A stretch of 64,000 nt of DNA from VRUE01 sp963817905 (GTDB lineage Bacteria > Actinomycetota > Thermoleophilia > Solirubrobacterales > 70-9), in the NCBI GenBank assembly GCA_963817905.1, contig CAWFPS010000002.1, positions 496,001-560,000 on the forward strand, in the 5' to 3' direction. The notes under the pieces are model-generated. The model did not search any database. It had not been told where the DNA came from and worked only from the letters and a program-made list of their open reading frames with translations. A program made the translations under genes and the position numbers. The first letter of the stretch is position 1; the number at the start of each line of letters is the position of its first letter. Positions 1 through 6,528 of this stretch are shown in pieces.

Positions 1-687
1 GACTGGGCCGAGATGCTCCTGCGCATGTACCTGCGCTGGGCCGAGGGCCGCGGCTTCGAGGTCGAGATGAAGGAGGCCTCGCCGGGGGAGGAGGCGGGGT
101 TGAAGTCGGCGACCTTCATCGCCCGCGGCGAGAACGCCTACGGGCTCTTCGCCGCCGAGCGCGGCGTCCACCGGCTGGTGCGGATCTCCCCCTTCGACTC
201 CTCGGCGCGGCGCCACACCAGCTTCGCCCAGCTCGATGTCGGGCCGCTGGTCGACGAGGGGGTCGAGGTCGAGGTCGACGACGCCGACCTGCGCATCGAC
301 ACCTACCGCGCCTCCGGCGCCGGCGGCCAGCACGTCAACAAGACCGACTCGGCGGTGCGCATCACCCACATTCCCACCGGCGTCGTCGTGCAGTGCCAAA
401 ACGAGCGCTCACAGACCCAAAACAAGGCGGTGGCGATGCAGTTCCTGCGCTCGAAGCTGATCGAGCTGGAGGAGCGCAAGCGGGCCGAGGAGCTGGCCAA
501 GGAGCGTGGCGAGGTCAAGGACGTCGCCTGGGGCTCGCAGATCCGCAGCTACTTCCTCCATCCCGACCAGCGGGTGAAGGACCACCGGACCGGACACGAG
601 GCCGGCGACGCCCAGCGCGTGCTCGACGGCGACCTCGACGAGTTCATCCGCGACTACCTGAACAAGACGGCGGCCGGGGCCTCGTAG
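1..687 (+). CDS. prfB: Peptide chain release factor 2, C-terminal part (5' end outside window)
   Basis: Release factor 2 reads UGA and UAA stop codons in the ribosomal A site and triggers hydrolysis of peptidyl-tRNA. The frame is open from base 1, so the start lies upstream; 228 residues are visible. The peptidyl-transferase loop is present (GAGGQHVNKTDSAVR, with the catalytic GGQ), as is the RF2-type segment RISPFDSSARRHTSFA and the C-terminal helix ending in DYLNKT. The stop-codon recognition domain is only partly inside the window. The end overlaps, tail to tail, the end of the acidic membrane protein gene on the other strand by 34 bp. Family assignment is secure; RF2 rather than RF1 rests on the RISPFDSSARRHTS segment. 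Confidence 0.95.
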   Translation, partial: DWAEMLLRMYLRWAEGRGFEVEMKEASPGEEAGLKSATFIARGENAYGLFAAERGVHRLVRISPFDSSARRHTSFAQLDVGPLVDEGVEVEVDDADLRIDTYRASGAGGQHVNKTDSAVRITHIPTGVVVQCQNERSQTQNKAVAMQFLRSKLIELEERKRAEELAKERGEVKDVAWGSQIRSYFLHPDQRVKDHRTGHEAGDAQRVLDGDLDEFIRDYLNKTAAGAS

Positions 688-1268
688 CGCCGGCATTCGC
701 CCGTCGCTTCGGGCAGGCGCAGGGTGACGGTGAAGCGGTGGGAAGCGGTGGCGCGCGCCATCTCGCCGCGGCCGATGTGCTTGCTGAGGCGCAGCACGCC
801 GCTGTGGCCGAGGTGGCGGCTGGCGGTGCCGAGGCGCTCGCCGCTGCGGAGACGGAGTTCGACCGTGGCGCGGGTCGGCACGTAGGAGGTGTAGCCGAGG
901 GCGAGGCGAAGCCGGTCGCGGTTCGGGTAGGCGACGATGTGCGCCCGGGCCGTGCGCAGCGGGCATTCCTCGATCGATTCCTCCTCCTCTTCTTCTTCGG
1001 CTTCGCATTCTTCTTCGCCCACTTCGAAGAGGTCGCCTTCTTCGGCTTCGCTTTCCAGGCAGCTTGCTTCGGACTCTTTTCGCTGTTCGGTCTCGAACGC
1101 GGCTACGGCGATGCTTTCGGCTTCCGCTTCGTACTGGGTGTCGGCGAGGGCCTGGGCCGAGCTGGCCACCCAGAGGATCGCCAGCAGCGCCAGCGGCACG
1201 GCGAAGCAGGTCAGCTGGGCAATCCGGGCGGTGCGGCTTCCCGGCTCGCTGTCGGCATTGCGGAGCAT
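654..1268 (-). CDS. Membrane-anchored acidic protein A, function unknown
   Basis: 204 residues. A hydrophobic segment at about residues 18-38 (LTCFAVPLALLAILWVASSA) could be a signal peptide or a single anchor. It is followed by a strongly acidic linker with a run of glutamates (residues 75-90), then a C-terminal domain of about 100 residues rich in beta-strand-like Val/Arg/Leu alternation, containing VELRLRSGERLG and a single late Cys. The upstream gene on the same strand encodes a protein with the same layout, so the two look like a tandem duplication and probably form an operon (32 bp apart). ATG at 1268 was chosen because the hydrophobic segment follows it directly. I do not recognise a named family; an exported or wall-facing protein is an inference from the anchor. 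Confidence 0.7.
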   Translation of the reverse strand: MLRNADSEPGSRTARIAQLTCFAVPLALLAILWVASSAQALADTQYEAEAESIAVAAFETEQRKESEASCLESEAEEGDLFEVGEEECEAEEEEEEESIEECPLRTARAHIVAYPNRDRLRLALGYTSYVPTRATVELRLRSGERLGTASRHLGHSGVLRLSKHIGRGEMARATASHRFTVTLRLPEATGECRRYEAPAAVLFR

Positions 1269-1300
1269 GGCCCGGTCATCGGTCGGGGGCACGCCGGCCT

Positions 1301-1993
1301 TTAGCGGTGCAGGGCCGGGCGGCGCGGGGGCTGGGTGCCGCTGGCGCGTTCCGACCAGACGGTGCGCTTGCCGGCCCGGTGTTTGATCGTCAGGTGCCTG
1401 GTGCCGTAGGACTTGCAGTAGGAGGGAGTGCTGGGCATCTCGGCCTGGACGACGAACGACCGCGCCGCCTGCACCTTGGTGACGCTGTGGGGGCTGAGGC
1501 GAGTGGCGCGCTCGACGTGTCCCCAGCGGGAGAGCTGCCAGTGGGCACCGCCTATCTTCAACGCACCCCGGTTGCCCTTCAGCCAGTAGGTGAGGCTGCC
1601 GCGGCCGGTCTCCCCGGTTTCGTAGCTGACCTCCAGCCGCACGGTTCGCTTCGCCGGTGTGGAGACGACGCGGGCGGCGACCGTGTAGCCGACGCACCCG
1701 TAAGGGACGCCCTGCGGAGAATCGGGTCGAGTGCGTTCGGCTTCTTCTTCGGCCGATTCTTCTTCTTCGGCGGCCCATTCTTCTTCTTCGGCTTCCCATT
1801 CCTGTTCTTCGGATTCGTCTTCCGCGCTGCTAAGGAGCTTTCTGGGCAGGGGGGGAGGCTGGAAGGCGTTGCCGGCGGCTCGGACGGCGAGCAGGCCGGC
1901 AGCGAGTAGCGCGAGCACGAGAACCACCACGGCCAGGGCTGCGATAGGCGGGCGGGTCCAGGGGCCGGTGGGGGTGTCGTTTTCGTGGGTCAT
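1301..1993 (-). CDS. Membrane-anchored acidic protein B, paralogue of its neighbour
   Basis: 230 residues, starting MTHENDTPTGPW. One transmembrane segment at about residues 15-37 (alternating Val/Leu/Ala), then a Glu-rich linker (about residues 55-85, with repeated EEEEWAAEEEE-like stretches), then a C-terminal domain with GCVGYTVAARVV, RLEVSYETGETGRG and LTIKHRAGKRTV. Two cysteines in the C-terminal domain could form a disulfide outside the membrane. The downstream gene has the same anchor-acidic linker-beta domain order. Only two Cys-bearing strands and the overall plan are shared, so divergence is old. No function can be assigned; the extracytoplasmic location of the C-terminal domain is inferred from the N-terminal anchor. 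Confidence 0.7.
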   Translation of the reverse strand: MTHENDTPTGPWTRPPIAALAVVVLVLALLAAGLLAVRAAGNAFQPPPLPRKLLSSAEDESEEQEWEAEEEEWAAEEEESAEEEAERTRPDSPQGVPYGCVGYTVAARVVSTPAKRTVRLEVSYETGETGRGSLTYWLKGNRGALKIGGAHWQLSRWGHVERATRLSPHSVTKVQAARSFVVQAEMPSTPSYCKSYGTRHLTIKHRAGKRTVWSERASGTQPPRRPALHR

Positions 1994-2074
1994 CTCTTCT
2001 AGGGTCGGAGCCCGATCGCCGCTTGCTTGAGCCGAAAGCGGAGGTCTGCGGGTTTCCGCGCTAGATTCACGGCA

Positions 2075-2962
2075 ATGCACGGAGGCCCACCGGAGATCGA
2101 CGGCGTCAAGCACCGCTACGTCGACGTGCCGGGGGTACGGCTGCACGTCGCCGAAGCGGGCGAGGGACCGCCGGTGGTCCTCCTGCACGGCTGGCCGCAG
2201 CACTGGTGGATCTGGCGCAGGGTGATCCCGGCCCTGGCCGAGGAGCGCCGGGTGATCTGCCCCGACCTGCGCGGCTTCGGCTGGAGCGAGGCGCCCGCCG
2301 GGCCGTATGAGATCTCCGAACTCGCCGGCGACGTCCTCGCCCTGCTCGACGCCCTGGAGCTCGACGAGGTCGACCTGGTCGGCCACGACTGGGGCGGCTA
2401 CACCGGCTTCCTGCTCTGCCTGAAAGCGCCCGAGCGGGTCCGCCACTACCTCGCCCTGGGCATAGTCCACCCCTTCTTCGAGCCGCCCAAGCCCTCGCCG
2501 GCGGCATTGCAGCGGACCGCCTACCAGTTCGTGCTGGCGACGCCGGGGCTCGGCGCCGCAGTGCTGCGCCACACCGGCCTGGTCGGCCTCGCCCTGCGGC
2601 GGGGCTCGCACCCGGACATGAAGTGGAGCAAGCAGGAGATCGATTGCTTCGCCGAGAGCTTCCACCCGCGCGATCACGCCCGCGCCTCCTCGCGCGTCTA
2701 CCGCAGCTTCCTCACCCGCGAGCTGCCCCGCCTGAAAAAGGGCCACTACCGCTCGCAGCGGCTGACCGTGCCGACGCTGCTGCTGGCCGGCGAGGCCGAC
2801 CCGGTGATCCGCGCCGACATCCTCGCCGGCTATGAGCCCTACGCGGAGGAGATGAGCGTCGAGGAAGTCGAGGGCTGCGGGCACTTCGTCGCCGAGGAGC
2901 GCCCCGACGTCGTGATCGAGCGGGCGGGCGAGCTGTTCGGCCCGGTTCCCGGCTCGCCTTAG
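2075..2962 (+). CDS. Alpha/beta hydrolase, epoxide hydrolase-like
   Basis: 295 residues. The oxyanion-hole motif HGWP (in VVLLHGWPQHWWIW) and an aspartate nucleophile in GHDWGG mark the epoxide hydrolase/haloalkane dehalogenase branch of the alpha/beta hydrolase fold rather than serine esterases. The acid is probably Asp in GEADPVI and the general base is His in GCGHFVAEE near the C-terminus, which completes the Asp-Asp-His triad. A helical cap lies between about residues 140 and 215. ATG 2075 is preferred over an upstream in-frame start because conserved sequence begins just after it. The gene overlaps the end of the ogt gene by 4 bp on the opposite strand. The substrate is unknown. Confidence 0.88.
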   Translation: MHGGPPEIDGVKHRYVDVPGVRLHVAEAGEGPPVVLLHGWPQHWWIWRRVIPALAEERRVICPDLRGFGWSEAPAGPYEISELAGDVLALLDALELDEVDLVGHDWGGYTGFLLCLKAPERVRHYLALGIVHPFFEPPKPSPAALQRTAYQFVLATPGLGAAVLRHTGLVGLALRRGSHPDMKWSKQEIDCFAESFHPRDHARASSRVYRSFLTRELPRLKKGHYRSQRLTVPTLLLAGEADPVIRADILAGYEPYAEEMSVEEVEGCGHFVAEERPDVVIERAGELFGPVPGSP

Positions 2963-3510
2963 AGCACGCCCTCCATTTTCAGCAGCGCTTCCTTCATCGG
3001 CAGGCCGCCGCCGTAGCCGCCGAGCCCGCCGCCGCTGCGCAGGACGCGGTGGCAGGGGACGACGACCGGGATCGGGTTGGAGCCGCAGGCGGTGCCGGCG
3101 GCGCGGACGGCGCGCTCGTTGCCGGCGCTGCGGGCCATCTCCGTGTAGGTGCGGGTCTGGCCGTAGGGAATGCGGTTGATCGCGTGCTGGACCTTGCCGC
3201 GGAAGCCGCCGGTCAGCTGCCAGTCGATCGGCAGGCCGAACTCGGTCAGCTTGCCGTCGAAGTAGAGGTCCAGCTCGCGCCTTGCCCGGTCGAGCTTGGC
3301 CGGTGCCTCGAGTACCCGCGGGGAGACCTTGGCCGCGAGTTCCTCGAGCGTCTCCTCGGGGTCGTAGGCGGGCAGGTTGATCCGCACCAGGCCGCGCGGC
3401 GTCGCGGCCAGCAGCAGTGGGCCAAAGGGCGAGTCGACGTTGGCGTAGGCGACGTCGAGCAGGCCCTCGGCGCCGGCGCGCTCGGCGAGGCGTTGCAGCG
3501 CTGCCTTCAT
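2959..3510 (-). CDS. ogt: Methylated-DNA-protein cysteine methyltransferase
   Basis: 183 residues. Repairs O6-alkylguanine by irreversible transfer of the alkyl group to its own cysteine, here in PVVVPCHRVL, the diagnostic PCHRV motif. The following GLGGYGGGLPMKEALL segment and the upstream RIPYGQTRTYTEMA helix-turn-helix wing are typical of Ogt/MGMT. The ATG overlaps the stop of the sigma factor gene as ATGA, so the two are probably translationally coupled. No Ada-type zinc domain is fused. Assignment to the family is secure; the Ogt versus MGMT label is conventional. Confidence 0.93.
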   Translation of the reverse strand: MKAALQRLAERAGAEGLLDVAYANVDSPFGPLLLAATPRGLVRINLPAYDPEETLEELAAKVSPRVLEAPAKLDRARRELDLYFDGKLTEFGLPIDWQLTGGFRGKVQHAINRIPYGQTRTYTEMARSAGNERAVRAAGTACGSNPIPVVVPCHRVLRSGGGLGGYGGGLPMKEALLKMEGVL

Positions 3511-3971
3511 GCCAGCTCCTTCCTCAGTCGCTTGATTCCCTCGTGCAGGCTGCGACGCGCGGCCTCGGGCGAGCAGCCCAGCGCCGCGGCGATCTCGGCG
3601 TGGGGGAGGTCGCAGGCGTAGCGCAGGGCCACCGCAGCGCGCTGCTTCGGCGGCAGCGCGCCGACCAGCTCCCAGATCCCGTCGTCGGCAGGCCCCGGGT
3701 CCTCGACCGCGACCTCGATCGCTTCCTCGACCGGCACCGGCCGCCTGCCGTTGGCTCGATGATGATCGATCGCCTTGCGGTGAGCGATCGTCAGGAGCCA
3801 GCCACGCAGGTTGCCCGCGTCGTCCAGTTTCGGATAGGCGCGCAGGGCGGAGAGAAAGGTCTCCTGGAAGCAGTCCTCGGCGTCGCTCCGCCCGACGGCA
3901 CCGCGGAGGACGCCCATCACATCGGCAGCGTGCTCGTCGAGCAGGTTCTGGAACGGGGGCAGCACGGTCAC
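3507..3971 (-). CDS. ECF-type RNA polymerase sigma factor
   Basis: 154 residues with a GTG start. Region 2 is visible at about residues 8-75 (AEDCFQETFLSALRAYPKL and the GWLLTIAHRKAIDHHR segment). Region 4 is at about residues 100-150 (LPPKQRAAVALRYACDLPHAEIAAALGCS, the -35-recognising helix-turn-helix). It is short, as expected for an extracytoplasmic-function sigma factor. It lies immediately upstream of and overlaps ogt by 4 bp, which suggests that it controls a small alkylation or stress response including ogt. No obvious anti-sigma gene is adjacent. Its target promoters are unknown. Confidence 0.9.
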   Translation of the reverse strand: MTVLPPFQNLLDEHAADVMGVLRGAVGRSDAEDCFQETFLSALRAYPKLDDAGNLRGWLLTIAHRKAIDHHRANGRRPVPVEEAIEVAVEDPGPADDGIWELVGALPPKQRAAVALRYACDLPHAEIAAALGCSPEAARRSLHEGIKRLRKELA

Positions 3972-4036
3972 TCGGGGGATTAAACGCTGTGGGCGACGAT
4001 GGCGTGAGATCGGTGCCCCTCATGCCTACTCCTTGT

Positions 4037-4059
4037 CTACATGTAATAATTGCAAGTAG
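4037..4059 (+). promoter_or_regulatory. Imperfect palindrome, putative operator of the AlbA_2 regulator gene
   Basis: The arms CTACATGTAA and TTGCAAGTAG are separated by TAA; 8 of 10 positions match as an inverted repeat. It ends 3 bp before the ATG of the gene at 4063, with no visible ribosome-binding site between. The right arm is the reverse complement of CTACTTGCAA, which recurs as direct repeats downstream of that gene. Operator function and autoregulation are inferred. Confidence 0.5.
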
Positions 4060-4062
4060 CCT

Positions 4063-5472
4063 ATGAGTACGGCCATAGCCGAAAGCGCCCTGAATGGACC
4101 TGCCAGCGAGGTTGCGTCGCAACTGCTGGCGCTGGATGAGGACCAGTGGTTCGAGCGGAAGTCGAGCCGCGTTGCCCCGCGCGACCTGGCCAACACGCTG
4201 ATCGGATTCGCGAACGCCGACGGCGGCATCGTCGTCGTCGGCCTGTCGGAAGGGGAGGTGGAGGGCGTCGAGGGCAAAACCGAGAGGCTCAATGCCTTGT
4301 TGCAGGCAAACATCGACTTTTGCACCCCTCCCGTGCACGTGGAAGACCGGCACATCCGCTCGCTCGATGCGTCCGGTGAGGAGAAGCAGTTGCTCGCGTT
4401 CGAGGTCGAGTCGAGCCAAGCGGTGCATGCCAACCAGCGTGACGAGGTCTTTCTGCGGGTAGGCGACGAGAACCGGAAGCTGAGCTTCATCCAGCGCCAG
4501 GAGCTTCTCTACGACAAGGGGCAGGCGAGCTTTGAGGTCCGCTCGTCGGGCGCCACGCTCGATGCCCTCGATTGGGAGCAGGTTGGGTATTACGCGGAAG
4601 CGGTCGGTGCCGCCGATCCGACGCGGCTGTTGCGGGCTCGCGGCTTGGCCACCGGAGAGGACCTGACGGTGGCCGGCGCTCTCCTCTTCGCCGAGTCGCC
4701 CCAATCGCTCTTTCCGGAGGCGTTCATCAGGGTGCTGCGCTACCGGGGAACGGAGCGCGGCAGCGGCACCGGGCAGCAACTGGTCGATGACATCAAAGTC
4801 GAAGGGCCGATTCCGTTGCAATTGCTCGGAGCGAAGGAGCACGTGGAGCGCCTGCAGCCGAGGCGCAGGGCGCTGGGAGCAGGGGGCCGCTTCACCGATG
4901 TCCCCCTGGTTCCACCGGATGTCTGGCTCGAGGGGATCGTCAACGCTGCCGTCCACCGCTCCTACAGCTCCGCCGGAGACCACATTCGGGTCGAGATCTT
5001 CGATGACCGCATCGAGGTCTCGAGCCCGGGAAGGTTCCCTGGCTTGGTCGATCTCAGCGATCCGTTGGAGACGACGCGTTTTGCACGCAATCCGCGCATC
5101 GCCCGGGTTTGCGCCGACCTCGATTTCGGACAGGAGCTGGGGGAGGGGATCAGGCGGATGTTCGAGGAGATGCGCCAGGCCGGGCTGACGGACCCCGTCT
5201 ACCGGCAAACCTCGGGGAGCGTCGAGCTTCAGCTCTTCGCGGAGCCGGTCGACCGCCGCCTGGATGAGCGACTCTCGGAGAACTCACGGGCGATCACGCG
5301 CGCCTTGCGGACCGCCGGGCGGTTGAGCACCGGCGAGGCCCGGGAGATTCTCGGGCTCTCCCGGCCGGTGGCCCACCGGGAACTCGTCGAGTTGAGGGAG
5401 GCTGGCATAGTCGAGTGGATCGGCAAGTCGCCCCGAGACCCCCGTGCCTACTGGCGCCTGAAGACGCGATAG
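4063..5472 (+). CDS. AlbA_2-domain ATP-binding transcriptional regulator (COG2865-like)
   Basis: 469 residues. The N-terminal third matches the AlbA_2/Schlafen-like domain (WFERKSSRV at about residue 28 and FANADGGIVVVGL at about residue 50). The middle holds a GHKL-type ATP-binding segment (GIVNAAVHRSYSSAGDHIRV, IFDDRIEVSSPGRFPG, about residues 290-330). The C-terminal about 70 residues form a winged helix (TGEAREILGLSRPVAHRELVEL). This order is that of predicted regulators often mislabelled as RecG-like helicases. A putative operator palindrome abuts the start, and an array of related repeats follows the stop, immediately upstream of nadC. It may therefore repress itself and influence nadC; this is inference. 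No helicase motifs are present. Confidence 0.85.
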   Translation: MSTAIAESALNGPASEVASQLLALDEDQWFERKSSRVAPRDLANTLIGFANADGGIVVVGLSEGEVEGVEGKTERLNALLQANIDFCTPPVHVEDRHIRSLDASGEEKQLLAFEVESSQAVHANQRDEVFLRVGDENRKLSFIQRQELLYDKGQASFEVRSSGATLDALDWEQVGYYAEAVGAADPTRLLRARGLATGEDLTVAGALLFAESPQSLFPEAFIRVLRYRGTERGSGTGQQLVDDIKVEGPIPLQLLGAKEHVERLQPRRRALGAGGRFTDVPLVPPDVWLEGIVNAAVHRSYSSAGDHIRVEIFDDRIEVSSPGRFPGLVDLSDPLETTRFARNPRIARVCADLDFGQELGEGIRRMFEEMRQAGLTDPVYRQTSGSVELQLFAEPVDRRLDERLSENSRAITRALRTAGRLSTGEAREILGLSRPVAHRELVELREAGIVEWIGKSPRDPRAYWRLKTR

Positions 5473-5547
5473 CTACTTGAAATCTACTTGCAACTACTTC
5501 AAACAAGACTTGAAATGTCCCTGCAAATGAGCACTTCTACTTGAAAT
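5473..5547 (+). promoter_or_regulatory. Array of CTACTTGAAA-type direct repeats upstream of nadC
   Basis: Copies start at 5473 (CTACTTGAAAT), 5484 (CTACTTGCAA), 5494 (CTACTTCAAA), 5507 (GACTTGAAAT) and 5537 (CTACTTGAAAT). The first three are spaced 10-11 bp, one helical turn apart. The last runs into the nadC start codon. The same unit, inverted, forms half of the palindrome before the upstream regulator gene. This looks like a cooperative binding site for that regulator. Confidence 0.55.
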
Positions 5548-6412
5548 GAGCCTTGCCGATATGAATGCCCCAGATTTGCAGGCGGCCGTGGCTCGGGCGC
5601 TGGCCGAGGACATCGGGGCTGGCGATGTGACTGCCGAGGCGACGATCCCCGAGAGAGCGCGGGGGCGGGCTCGGATCGTTCAGAAGCAGGCCGGGGTGGT
5701 CTTTGGCCTCGAGGTGGTTGCCGAGGTCATGCGGCAGTGTGGGGTGGATGACGTCGACAAGCTCGTGGTCGAGGGCCAGTGGCGGGACGCGGTGCCGGCT
5801 GAGGTGCTGTTTGCGAGCGGGCCGGCGGCAGGATTGCTGGCGGCGGAGCGGACGGCGCTCAACTTCCTCGGGCATCTCTCCGGCGTGGCGACGTCGACGG
5901 CGCGATTCGTCGAGGCGGTGGAGGGGACCGGTGCAGCGATCCTCGACACGCGCAAGACGACCCCGGGGCTGCGTTCGCTGGAGAAGGCGGCGGTTCTCGC
6001 GGGCGGCGGGCGCAACCACCGCATGGGCCTCTACGACGCGATCCTGATCAAGGAGAACCACATCGCCCTGGCGGGCAGCCTGGCCAAGGCCGTCCACGCA
6101 GCTCGCAGCAAGCATCCCGACCTCGCGGTCGAGGTCGAGTGCCGCGACCTCGAAGAGGTCGCCTACGCACTCGGCACCGGTGCCGACATCCTCCTGCTCG
6201 ACAACATGGATACGGACACGTTGCGCAAGGCGGTCGAGCTCCGCGACCAGAATTCCGGCGGTGGCAAAGGACCCTCGCTGGAGGCCTCCGGGGGTGTCAC
6301 TCTGGATTCCGTGCGCGCGATCGCCGAGACGAGTGTGGACCTGATCTCCGTTGGAGCCCTGACGCATTCTGCTCCAACGCTCGATTTCAGCATGCTGACT
6401 GAGCTCGCCTGA
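5546..6412 (+). CDS. nadC: Nicotinate-nucleotide pyrophosphorylase (quinolinate phosphoribosyltransferase)
   Basis: 288 residues. Converts quinolinate and PRPP to nicotinate mononucleotide in de novo NAD synthesis. Family landmarks are ALAEDIGAGDVTAEA at the N-terminus, LDTRKTTPGLRSLEKAAV, GGGRNHRMGLYDAILIKENH and LLLDNMD, with the C-terminal phosphate-binding ASGGVTLDSV. The ATG at 5546 lies inside the last CTACTTGAAA repeat; ATG 5561 (MNAPDLQAA) is an equally possible start, and neither has a good ribosome-binding site. nadA lies 4 kb downstream on the same strand, separated by a restriction-modification pair and an mutM-like gene. No nadB is in the window. Confidence 0.95.
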   Translation: MSLADMNAPDLQAAVARALAEDIGAGDVTAEATIPERARGRARIVQKQAGVVFGLEVVAEVMRQCGVDDVDKLVVEGQWRDAVPAEVLFASGPAAGLLAAERTALNFLGHLSGVATSTARFVEAVEGTGAAILDTRKTTPGLRSLEKAAVLAGGGRNHRMGLYDAILIKENHIALAGSLAKAVHAARSKHPDLAVEVECRDLEEVAYALGTGADILLLDNMDTDTLRKAVELRDQNSGGGKGPSLEASGGVTLDSVRAIAETSVDLISVGALTHSAPTLDFSMLTELA

Positions 6413-6517
6413 GGAGGGACGAATGCCCCTCCAGCGGAACTTGTGAGCCACAAAGCCTGGGACCTCCGATAAGTGCGGGCGCGGGTTCCGTCGGAGGGGC
6501 ATTCGTCCCTCCTCAGG
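6408..6517. repeat. Long inverted repeat after nadC
   Basis: The arms 6408-6432 and 6493-6517 are perfect 25-bp complements; they extend with two mismatches to 33 bp (6408-6440 and 6485-6517), leaving a 44-nt loop. It begins inside the last nadC codons and ends just before the methyltransferase reading frame. It may act as a large terminator or be a small palindromic insertion; there is no U tract. Confidence 0.7.
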
Positions 6518-6528
6518 CACCCTCACCC

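Noticed and set aside
1301..2884. Long minus-strand open frame of 527 codons across the hydrolase gene
   Set aside because: Only its last 230 codons have a start, anchor and domain structure; the upstream part is antisense to the alpha/beta hydrolase and lacks any recognisable protein character.
2959..5208. 749-codon minus-strand frame covering the AlbA_2 gene
   Set aside because: Its C-terminal 183 codons are ogt; the rest is antisense to the sigma factor and AlbA_2 genes, a common artefact of high GC.
5473..5547. Possible CRISPR array from the short repeats
   Set aside because: Units are 10-11 bp without spacers of constant length and without cas genes; operator sites fit better.
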